In this document: positions 1-6,072 of the stretch, piece after piece
Layout of the letters: every line of letters begins with the position of its first letter
Numbering within the stretch: position 1 is the stretch's first letter
NCBI GenBank assembly: GCA_944386395.1
Contig: CALXAZ010000161.1
Location: forward strand, 1-6,569
Direction of reading: 5' to 3'
Length of the DNA: 6,569 bases
Source: an uncultured Clostridia bacterium
Lineage (GTDB): Bacteria > Bacillota > Clostridia > Oscillospirales > JAAYOS01
Position numbers and translations under genes: made by a program
Notes under the pieces: generated by a model
What the model saw: only the letters and a program-made list of their open reading frames with translations
Database searches by the model: none
Told to the model about the DNA's origin: nothing

Positions 1-96
1 ATTGCTGGGATTTTCGATAGTGTGATTTCACCAGAAGTAATCGAAAAGACTGTACTATATAAATTTTTTGCTGGAATAAATCCATTTTCTCTCTGA
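1..96 (+). CDS. C-terminal end of an unidentified protein (5' end outside window)
   Basis: Frame 1 is open from the first base to a TGA stop at 94-96 and encodes 31 residues ending in KFFAGINPFSL. The next gene's ribosome binding site follows within a few bases, which is how genes in a tight operon are arranged, so this is more likely the tail of a real upstream gene than chance. The fragment mixes hydrophobic residues with a short polar stretch (SPEVIEKT). It loosely recalls the tails of CvpA-type membrane proteins in clostridia, but that is a weak impression from memory and no function is assigned. The gene is truncated by the window edge. Confidence 0.5.
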   Translation: MAGIFDSVISPEVIEKTVLYKFFAGINPFSL

Positions 97-116
97 ATGT
101 AATGTGAGGGTAAAGA

Positions 117-656
117 ATGAAAAATCAAATGAATGTGCCGAATGTACTTTCTATTTTCCGCCTTATAATGGTACCGGTGTTTATAGTGGTATTTTTTTCT
201 GGAACGGAAAATGCCAGCAAATTTGCTGGGCTGATCTTTGCAATAGCATTTTTCACCGATGTTTTAGACGGATATATTGCTAGAAAGTACAATATGATAA
301 CTTCATTGGGGAAAATACTTGATCCGCTGGCTGATAAATGTATGACGGCGGCAGCCCTTATTTCGATTACGATTAAGGGGATAATACCAGTATGGATAGT
401 TATTATTTTTGTGATTAAAGAAGTGCTCATGGGACTTGGAGCGCTTATGATGTATAGGCGTTTGGATGAGGTTATTCCATCTACTGTGATAGGAAAGCTG
501 GCGACAGTGGTATTTTTTATTACGTGCCTTTCACTTATGTTATTTGAAATACCGCATCCTACGTCAACGGTTATGATAACAGTTGCCCTTATACTTACAC
601 TTTGTGCGTTGGTATATTATGGGTGGCGGTTTGTGTGCCTTGTTATAAAAAAATAA
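117..656 (+). CDS. pgsA: CDP-diacylglycerol--glycerol-3-phosphate 3-phosphatidyltransferase (PgsA)
   Basis: This 179-residue integral membrane enzyme moves the phosphatidyl group from CDP-diacylglycerol to glycerol-3-phosphate, giving phosphatidylglycerophosphate, the committed step toward phosphatidylglycerol and cardiolipin. The complete CDP-alcohol phosphotransferase signature is visible: D48-x2-D51-G52-x2-A55-R56-x8-G65-x3-D69-x3-D73, with the metal-binding aspartates intact. The start MNVPNVLSIFRL is typical of PgsA (NxPNxLTxxR). Hydrophobic stretches near residues 10-28, 35-50, 76-110, 125-143 and 150-177 fit a multi-pass protein, and the length is normal for the family. The ATG at 117 follows a GTGAGGG ribosome binding site (104-110) at 6 bases. 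The gene starts 20 bases after the preceding stop and ends 40 bases before clpE, with no obvious promoter or terminator on either side, so co-transcription is likely. Other CDP-alcohol transferases share the signature, but length and N-terminus favour PgsA. Confidence 0.93.
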   Translation: MKNQMNVPNVLSIFRLIMVPVFIVVFFSGTENASKFAGLIFAIAFFTDVLDGYIARKYNMITSLGKILDPLADKCMTAAALISITIKGIIPVWIVIIFVIKEVLMGLGALMMYRRLDEVIPSTVIGKLATVVFFITCLSLMLFEIPHPTSTVMITVALILTLCALVYYGWRFVCLVIKK

Positions 657-686
657 ATCTAAATAGGCAAAAGGCAAAACTCATAT

Positions 687-691
687 GGAGG
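687..691 (+). promoter_or_regulatory. Ribosome binding site that fixes the clpE start
   Basis: GGAGG at 687-691 lies 5 bases before the ATG at 697. An in-frame ATG at 685 overlaps this motif and has no good purine-rich site of its own upstream. The real start is therefore most likely 697, giving a protein beginning MQPTLCSRC, four residues shorter than the longest open frame. Confidence 0.8.
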
Positions 692-696
692 TATTT

Positions 697-3009
697 ATGC
701 AGCCAACACTTTGCTCAAGATGTAAAAAAAATCTGGCAATGATTTTTATTACCAAAATTGAAAATGGAAAGACAATAAACGAGGGGATATGCCTCAAATG
801 TGCACAGGAACTTGGGATAAAACCTGTAAATGACATGATGGAGAAAATGGGAATAACGCCCGATGATGTTGAGGCGATGACAGGCGAGTTGATGAATGCC
901 CTTGGTGGTGAGGAAGGGCTTGTGCCGACCGGTGAGGATGAAGATAACACTGAAGATGGAAAAACGGCTACGTTCCCATTTCTCAACCGGCTATTTGGCA
1001 ATCCAGGAAGCCCAGGGAATCCAGGCGGTGCGGGAGAAGGTGGTCCTGCTTTTGGAGCACCTAATACGCGTGAACGTGACAAACAAAAAGGTGGAAATAA
1101 GAGAAAATTTCTTGAAAATTATTGTATATCGCTTACCCGAAAGGCGCTTGAAGGGAAAATTGATAATATTGTAGGGCGTGATACCGAGATAGAGCGCGTG
1201 ATACAGATACTAAACAGAAGGCAAAAGAATAACCCGTGCCTGATAGGGGAGCCAGGTGTGGGAAAGACTGCTATCGCAGAGGGGTTTGCTCAGCGCGTGG
1301 CAGAGGGAAATGTGCCTGAAAAGCTGCGCGAGAAAGAGGTATATCTGCTCGACCTGACAGCGCTTGTTGCCGGAACCCAGTTCCGGGGACAGTTTGAAAG
1401 CCGCATGAAAGGTCTTATTGAGGAAATAAAGCGGCTTGGGAATATAATACTTGTGATAGATGAAGTACACAATATTGTAGGAGCAGGGGATGCCGAGGGC
1501 TCAATGAACGCGGCAAATATCCTAAAACCGGCTCTCTCACGCGGAGAGATACAGGTAATAGGGGCGACAACTTTTGCTGAATACCGAAAGCACATAGAAA
1601 AAGATGCCGCGCTTGAGCGCAGGTTTCAGCCTGTAACTGTAAACGAACCGTCAATAGACGAGGCGGTGGAGATTGTAAAGGGTGTTGCACATTATTATGA
1701 GAATTTTCATGGCGTGAAGATTTCCGATTATATCGCAAGACAGGCGGTTGTGCTCAGTGAAAGATATATAACGGATCGCTTTCTTCCCGACAAAGCGATA
1801 GATCTTATCGATGAAGCATGTTCTGATGTTAATCTGAGGGATAAAAACATAGCAGAAAGAGACAGTGTGACAAAAGACCTGAAGGAAATTGGTGCAGAGC
1901 GAGAAGCTCTGATGGCAGACAGTTCGCCGGAGGCATATCAGAAGCTTGCGATGCTGCGAAGCCGTGAGATACAGCTGAATGCACGATTGGACGCTGCAAC
2001 GAAAAATCTTCCTGAGTTGACAGTTGAGAACCTGGCAAGGGTTATTGAGCTTTGGACAAAGATACCGGCTTCGAGCATACAGGAGGCTGAATTTGAACGG
2101 CTGAAAAATCTCTCCGAACGCCTTAAGACCCGTATAGTAGGTCAGGACGAAGCGGTAGATGCGGTTGCTGCAGCGATAAGACGTGGAAGAGTTGGCATAT
2201 CAGCCAAACATAAACCTGTATCATTTATATTCGTTGGCCCTACAGGAGTTGGAAAGACCGAGCTTGTAAAAACTCTGGCAAAGGATCTTTTTGACAGCCC
2301 AGAATCGCTCATTCGGCTTGATATGTCAGAGTTTATGGAAAAACATTCAGTTTCCAGGATTATAGGGGCGCCTCCTGGATATGTTGGATATGATGAAGCG
2401 GGACAACTGACAGAAAAGATAAGACGGAAGCCATATTCTGTTGTGCTTTTTGATGAGATCGAAAAAGCGCATCCAGATGTGCTGAATGTACTGCTTCAGA
2501 TACTTGATGATGGAAGAGTGACCGATGCACATGGCAGAGAGGTCAATTTTGAAAATACGGTAATTATAATGACTTCAAATGCTGGCAGTGAGCTTAAAGG
2601 CAGCGGATCGTTGGGCTTTGACCGTTCAGTATCTGCACAGGCGAAGGAAAAAGCAATAAAAGCTTTAAGCGAAATAATGCGTCCTGAGTTTATTAACCGC
2701 ATAGATGAGGTGGTGGCGTTCAACCAGCTGACAGAGCAGGATTTCTCAAAGATAGTACTCATTATGCTGGGAGATCTCAAAAATGCTTTAAAAGAAAAGC
2801 AGCTTGAATTTACGTGGGATGGAGCAGCAGAAGAATATCTGGTTAAAAAATCTTATTCTATAACATACGGAGCACGTAATCTCAGAAGGCTCATTCAGAA
2901 GGAAGTGGAGGATGGTATTGCTTCGGCAATAATCGATAATTACGAGCAGCATCCAACGCATGTCCATTTGACCATAGAAAATGATAAGACAAAAATTCTT
3001 GTTCTTTAA
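697..3009 (+). CDS. clpE: ClpE-type AAA+ unfoldase, ATP-binding subunit of the Clp protease, with N-terminal zinc finger
   Basis: This 770-residue Hsp100 unfoldase is predicted to form hexamers, unfold substrates and feed them to ClpP in the cytoplasm. An N-terminal CX2C-X22-CX2C zinc finger (C6, C9, C32, C35) replaces the Clp_N repeats of ClpC and ClpA. An acidic stretch and a Gly/Pro-rich linker (101-118) follow. AAA domain 1 has Walker A GEPGVGKT (184-191), pore loop GTQFRGQFE (F229), Walker B VIDE (253-256) and arginine fingers R308/R309. A short charged helical, UVR-like insert (about 384-437; AYQKLAMLRSREIQL at 413-427) separates it from AAA domain 2, which has Walker A GPTGVGKT (514-521), pore loop GYVG (561-564), Walker B FDE (585-587), RPEFINRID (662-670) and sensor-2 GARNLRR (725-731). 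An LGF tripeptide (639-641) sits where ClpP-binding loops occur, so coupling to ClpP is likely. Zinc finger plus UVR-like insert is the ClpE layout; pipelines may name it ClpC. No CtsR-like heptad repeats or CIRCE element are seen upstream. Confidence 0.9.
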   Translation: MQPTLCSRCKKNLAMIFITKIENGKTINEGICLKCAQELGIKPVNDMMEKMGITPDDVEAMTGELMNALGGEEGLVPTGEDEDNTEDGKTATFPFLNRLFGNPGSPGNPGGAGEGGPAFGAPNTRERDKQKGGNKRKFLENYCISLTRKALEGKIDNIVGRDTEIERVIQILNRRQKNNPCLIGEPGVGKTAIAEGFAQRVAEGNVPEKLREKEVYLLDLTALVAGTQFRGQFESRMKGLIEEIKRLGNIILVIDEVHNIVGAGDAEGSMNAANILKPALSRGEIQVIGATTFAEYRKHIEKDAALERRFQPVTVNEPSIDEAVEIVKGVAHYYENFHGVKISDYIARQAVVLSERYITDRFLPDKAIDLIDEACSDVNLRDKNIAERDSVTKDLKEIGAEREALMADSSPEAYQKLAMLRSREIQLNARLDAATKNLPELTVENLARVIELWTKIPASSIQEAEFERLKNLSERLKTRIVGQDEAVDAVAAAIRRGRVGISAKHKPVSFIFVGPTGVGKTELVKTLAKDLFDSPESLIRLDMSEFMEKHSVSRIIGAPPGYVGYDEAGQLTEKIRRKPYSVVLFDEIEKAHPDVLNVLLQILDDGRVTDAHGREVNFENTVIIMTSNAGSELKGSGSLGFDRSVSAQAKEKAIKALSEIMRPEFINRIDEVVAFNQLTEQDFSKIVLIMLGDLKNALKEKQLEFTWDGAAEEYLVKKSYSITYGARNLRRLIQKEVEDGIASAIIDNYEQHPTHVHLTIENDKTKILVL

Positions 3010-3047
3010 GCTATAAGCCCTCCAAATTACCGGCGGGTGCAGTTATT

Positions 3048-3086
3048 TTATAAGACCGGAAAGGCAGAGCCGTTCCGGTCTTATAA
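3048..3086 (+). terminator. Strong inverted repeat, probable terminator of the pgsA-clpE block
   Basis: A perfect 14-base inverted repeat (TTATAAGACCGGAA at 3048-3061 against 3073-3086) lies 38 bases after the clpE stop. The 11-base interior can add a GGC/GCC pairing (63-65 with 69-71 of this line) closing on AGA, so the stem could reach 17 pairs with one A-G mismatch. A T-rich but interrupted tract (TTTATTT) follows on the + strand. The other side lacks a T-run for the - strand, so it mainly suits the + strand genes. Confidence 0.7.
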
Positions 3087-3142
3087 TTTATTTCGGAGGC
3101 TGTGGGAAGAATCAAATGTAGAAAACTTTAACTTTAAACTGT

Positions 3143-3183
3143 AAAAACTCTATGCTTGCGATTTCTTGCTTGCATAGAGTTTT
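3143..3183 (-). terminator. Inverted repeat with A/T flanks, probable terminator of the radA-flavoprotein operon
   Basis: A 12-base perfect inverted repeat, AAAACTCTATGC at 3144-3155 against GCATAGAGTTTT at 3172-3183, encloses a 16-base loop. Read on the - strand, the right arm ends in five T (complement of A 3143-3147) and lies about 70 bases past the stop of the flavoprotein gene, as expected for an intrinsic terminator. Read on the + strand it also ends in four T, so it could act in both directions as a backup for clpE. The stem is fairly AT-rich and the loop is long, so efficiency is uncertain. Confidence 0.6.
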
Positions 3184-3254
3184 ATAAAAAGGAGATAGAT
3201 TTCGATGTTTACAGGACCGGGTAACGGTCAGTAGAGTTTGTACATAAGAAGGTC

Positions 3255-4829
3255 CTATTTCAAGCAAAGAGTGGATATTATAGCTTCTGCGCACTTTATG
3301 CCATCTACGGCAGCAGACATTATGCCTCCAGCATATCCGCACCCCTCTCCACATGGGATGAGACCGTAGATATTTGATTGAAAGGATTCATTACGGATTA
3401 TACGTACAGGAGAGCTGGAACGGGTCTCAACACCGGTCATCACTGCATCATAAGAGGCAAAGCCATGAAGCCTTTTATCAAATATGGGAAGAGCCTCTTC
3501 GATAGATGCGGAAATAAAATTTGGAAGGATTTTTTTGAGGTCAGCGCCAAGAACACCAGGAAGATAGGACGGCGAAACCTTGTCAAAATTTACAGTTACA
3601 CGATTTGCAAGGAAATCTCCAACTGTTTGAGCAGGAGCGCAATAATTTCCACCTCCAGCAGTAAATGCCCTTTTTTCTAGCTCCCTTTGAAAAGCGACAC
3701 CTGCCAGGGGATGAGAGGAGGGAAAATCTGAGGGCATGACATTTACAAGTAGAGCGCTGTTTGCATTAACTTCATTTCTGGAAAAAAAGCTCATTCCATT
3801 TGTAACGACACAATTAGGCTCAGAAGCGGCAGCAACCACCACGCCTCCAGGACACATGCAGAAAGTATAGACATCTCTTCCGCTTTTAAGATGAGTAGAT
3901 AGCTTATAGCTTGCGGGAGGTAGCCCTAGGTTCTCTCCATATTGAGCTATATCTATCTTTTCCTGAAGATGTTCTATTCTAACGCCAGCAGAAAACGGTT
4001 TCTGGAGCATTTGAAGCCCAGAATCATAAAGCATGTCGAATGTGTCACGTGCGCTGTGACCGATTGCAAGTATCGCAAACTCAGCAGGAAGCTCATATTC
4101 TTTGCCGCGTGATACAATCCTCAGAGCTTGTAGAGTTGAATTCTTTGAGGTTATGCCAACAAGCTTGTGTGAAAACCGACATTCTCCGCCGAGAGATATT
4201 ATTTCCCGGCGTATATTTTGTACCATTTTAATCAGATTGTCTGTTCCGATATGTGGCGAGGAGAGATAAAGAATTTCTTCTGGGGCGCCGGCCTTGAAAA
4301 ATTCTTCGATAACAAATCGACAACGTGGATCTTTAATGCCGGTAATTAGCTTTCCGTCTGAAAACGTACCAGCGCCGCCTTCGCCAAACTGGACATTTGA
4401 CTCCGGATCGAGAGGGTTGCCATGCCAAAAGCCTTCGACACTTTTTTTCCTTTCATCTGCCGGTCGTCCCCGTTCAATGATAACCGGTTTGAGCCCGGCG
4501 CGTGCAAGTACAAGTCCTGCCATGAGCCCTGCGGGTCCGCTGCCAATTATTACTGGAGAAATATTGTGTGAGACCTTTGGAATATGGTAGTTAAATGGAT
4601 GTGCTTTTGTTATTCCATCGATACAGAGCAAACTATCCTCGTTTTGGAACTCAAAGCTTACAGAGCAGACGTAGTGAATGTCATTTTTTCTGCGTGCATC
4701 AAGAGATTTTTTAACAAGCCGGAAGTTTTTCAAATGATCTGCCGGGATGTTAAGGCTTTTGGATGTGGCTTTCAGTAGGTCATCTGCTGAGAAACCTATG
4801 GGCATGCGAATATTTTGAAATTTTAGCAT
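3255..4829 (-). CDS. COG2509-type FAD-dependent dehydrogenase/oxidoreductase of unknown substrate
   Basis: This 524-residue predicted cytoplasmic flavoprotein has no signal peptide or membrane segment. Residues 1-85 form a small N-terminal domain, probably alpha/beta. A Rossmann dinucleotide-binding motif follows, GSGPAG at 96-101 with E119 at the end of the second strand (VIIERG), as in FAD-binding folds. Family-type motifs come next: QFGEGGAGTFSDGKL (147-161), CMCPGGVVV (324-332), GVETRSSSPVRI (466-477) and the C-terminal FAD-contacting GEGCGYAGGI (494-503). This pattern and length match the 'NAD(FAD)-utilizing dehydrogenase' family, whose reaction is not established. The last two cysteine-containing blocks (C324/C326; C493/C497) are noticeable, but a redox role is only speculation. 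Its ATG overlaps the stop of the upstream flavoprotein gene by one base (TGATG) and has an AGGAGG site inside that gene, so it is the distal gene of a coupled operon. The function call is firm at family level only. Confidence 0.88.
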   Translation of the reverse strand: MLKFQNIRMPIGFSADDLLKATSKSLNIPADHLKNFRLVKKSLDARRKNDIHYVCSVSFEFQNEDSLLCIDGITKAHPFNYHIPKVSHNISPVIIGSGPAGLMAGLVLARAGLKPVIIERGRPADERKKSVEGFWHGNPLDPESNVQFGEGGAGTFSDGKLITGIKDPRCRFVIEEFFKAGAPEEILYLSSPHIGTDNLIKMVQNIRREIISLGGECRFSHKLVGITSKNSTLQALRIVSRGKEYELPAEFAILAIGHSARDTFDMLYDSGLQMLQKPFSAGVRIEHLQEKIDIAQYGENLGLPPASYKLSTHLKSGRDVYTFCMCPGGVVVAAASEPNCVVTNGMSFFSRNEVNANSALLVNVMPSDFPSSHPLAGVAFQRELEKRAFTAGGGNYCAPAQTVGDFLANRVTVNFDKVSPSYLPGVLGADLKKILPNFISASIEEALPIFDKRLHGFASYDAVMTGVETRSSSPVRIIRNESFQSNIYGLIPCGEGCGYAGGIMSAAVDGIKCAEAIISTLCLK

Positions 4830-6061
4830 CAGTGCCTCCTAACGAAGAGTGCGGCAGACTCACCAGCGAGCCTTCCGGAGCTCCATGCCCACTGCAAGTT
4901 GTATCCTCCGCAGTCGCCAAAAATATCTAGTACCTCTCCTGCAGCAAACAGACCTGGGAAAAGCTTAGATTCCATACTATAAGGGGAGAATTCGGAAGTT
5001 GATACGCCGCCTGCGGTTACCTGCGCATTTTCCCAGCCGTTTAAGCCTGAAATTCTAAAGGAGAGATCTTTAATATTGTAAACCATGTTTTTTAAGGTGA
5101 GGTTATCGATATCTTTTACACGTATAGAAAGCTTTTCAATACCGCTTCGGCGACATATGAGGTTCCCGATACGGCGGTGAAAGAGCCCCGAAAAGAAATT
5201 CTCAGCTGATAGGTGCGAAAGCTCACGGCGGCGGGAATATAACATACTCATAAGCTCATTGGCATCAATTTCAGGCATAGCGTCAAGGCTTATCCTGTTG
5301 CATTTGCCCATAGCTACAAGCGAAGATAGCTGAAAAATAGGGGGTCCGGAAAGACCATATGAGGTAAAGAGCACTTCGCCATTATCTGATAATAGCTTTT
5401 TGCTGCTGTGGCATGCCCATGCGGTGGCAAGGAGCTTCAAGCCCTGAAGAGGTCTGACATCTCCTGAATCACAGCGAAGCTGGACAAGAGCAGGAGAAAG
5501 ACATGTAACGGTATGTCCGAGACTCTGGAGTATGTCAAACCCCGATCCGTTTGAGCCAAGGGAGGGAGAAGCTTTTCCGCCGGTTGCTACAATTACAGCT
5601 TTAGTGCGTAGATTTCTTCCATCCGCAGAAGATATGTTAAAGCCGTCTACACAAAGGGTTACAGATTTTACCTCAAACCCACAAATAGATTTGATAGAAA
5701 GACGTTCAAGCTCAAAGCGAAGTGCATCAAGCACTGCGGAAGCATGTCCGCTATAGGGAAAGATCTTTCCGTTTTCTTCTGCTCGCTCCAATACCCCGAG
5801 CTTTCTGAAAAATCTGATAACATCATTGTTTGAAAAGTATTTGAGTGCATGGGAAATAAAATCGGTAGCTTTGCCGTGATAATTTTTGATGTCTATAGAA
5901 GTGTTTGTATAATTGCAGCGTCCGTTTCCCGTAGCGAGCAGCTTTTTACCAACTCTGTCCATACGTTCTAATATTGAAATTTCCGCATGGGGCATGATTT
6001 CCTTGGCGCGTATTGCAGCGATCATTCCAGCGGCTCCTCCGCCAATTATTGCAATATCCAT
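4829..6061 (-). CDS. HI0933/BaiN-family NAD(P)/FAD-dependent oxidoreductase
   Basis: This 410-residue soluble flavoprotein has the family's usual length. The N-terminal FAD motif is GGGAAG (7-12), followed by E32 at the end of strand two. The family hallmark KKLLATGNGRCNYTN lies at 39-53. Further family blocks are ATGGKASPSLGSNGSG (159-174), TSYGLSGPPI (233-242), AQVTAGGVST (346-355) and the C-terminal FAD-binding run from FAAGEVLDIFGDCGGYN (372-388) to GRLAG (396-400). Relatives carry names such as YhiN, HI0933, 'aminoacetone oxidase family' and BaiN (linked to bile-acid dehydroxylation in some clostridia), but the true substrate of most members is unknown; none is assigned here. It starts 9 bases after the radA stop and ends overlapping the next flavoprotein gene, so it is the middle gene of a tight operon. 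The start is well supported by AGGAGG 5 bases upstream. Confidence 0.92.
   Translation of the reverse strand: MDIAIIGGGAAGMIAAIRAKEIMPHAEISILERMDRVGKKLLATGNGRCNYTNTSIDIKNYHGKATDFISHALKYFSNNDVIRFFRKLGVLERAEENGKIFPYSGHASAVLDALRFELERLSIKSICGFEVKSVTLCVDGFNISSADGRNLRTKAVIVATGGKASPSLGSNGSGFDILQSLGHTVTCLSPALVQLRCDSGDVRPLQGLKLLATAWACHSSKKLLSDNGEVLFTSYGLSGPPIFQLSSLVAMGKCNRISLDAMPEIDANELMSMLYSRRRELSHLSAENFFSGLFHRRIGNLICRRSGIEKLSIRVKDIDNLTLKNMVYNIKDLSFRISGLNGWENAQVTAGGVSTSEFSPYSMESKLFPGLFAAGEVLDIFGDCGGYNLQWAWSSGRLAGESAALFVRRH
4835..4840 (-). promoter_or_regulatory. Ribosome binding site inside the upstream gene, coupling the two flavoproteins
   Basis: AGGAGG on the - strand lies within the last codons of the HI0933-family gene, 5 bases before the ATG at 4829-4827. 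The stop and start share one base (TGATG), the classic arrangement for re-initiation by terminating ribosomes. Confidence 0.8.
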
Positions 6062-6066
6062 AGTTT

Positions 6067-6072
6067 CCTCCT
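6067..6072 (-). promoter_or_regulatory. Ribosome binding site overlapping the radA stop codon
   Basis: On the - strand the sequence reads TAGGAGGAAACTATG: the radA stop TAG (6073-6071) shares bases with AGGAGG (6072-6067), followed by the ATG at 6061-6059. This fuses termination of radA with initiation of the flavoprotein gene and supports one transcript and coupled translation. Confidence 0.8.

Noticed and set aside
26..66. Possible promoter-like ACTATATAAA before pgsA
   Set aside because: It lies inside the upstream reading frame and lacks a convincing -35 partner at the right distance.
657..696. Possible CtsR or CIRCE heat-shock operator before clpE
   Set aside because: The 40-base gap shows neither the tandem heptad GGTCAAA nor the TTAGCACTC inverted repeat; co-transcription with pgsA is simpler.
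681..1082. 133-codon open frame on the - strand rich in Pro and Ser
   Set aside because: It is the antisense shadow of the clpE zinc-finger and Gly/Pro linker region; no ribosome binding site or recognisable domain.
3122..3142. Short tandem AACTTT copies next to the second hairpin
   Set aside because: Only about two units in an AT-rich stretch; no spacing or copy number suggesting an array or operator.
3215..3229. Small inverted repeat GACCG-GGTAA-CGGTC
   Set aside because: Only five base pairs and no T-run; expected by chance at this size, though it shares GACCGG with the larger hairpin nearby.
3205..3234. A nine-codon reading frame (MFTGPGNGQ) with GGAG 10 bases upstream, in the convergent gap
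   Set aside because: Too short, the spacing is long, and no promoter or conserved context supports it; it lies just past a probable terminator.
3112..3354. 80-codon open frame on the - strand running across both the gap and the end of the flavoprotein gene
   Set aside because: It overlaps a well-supported gene in another frame and crosses the probable terminator; composition does not look like a protein family.
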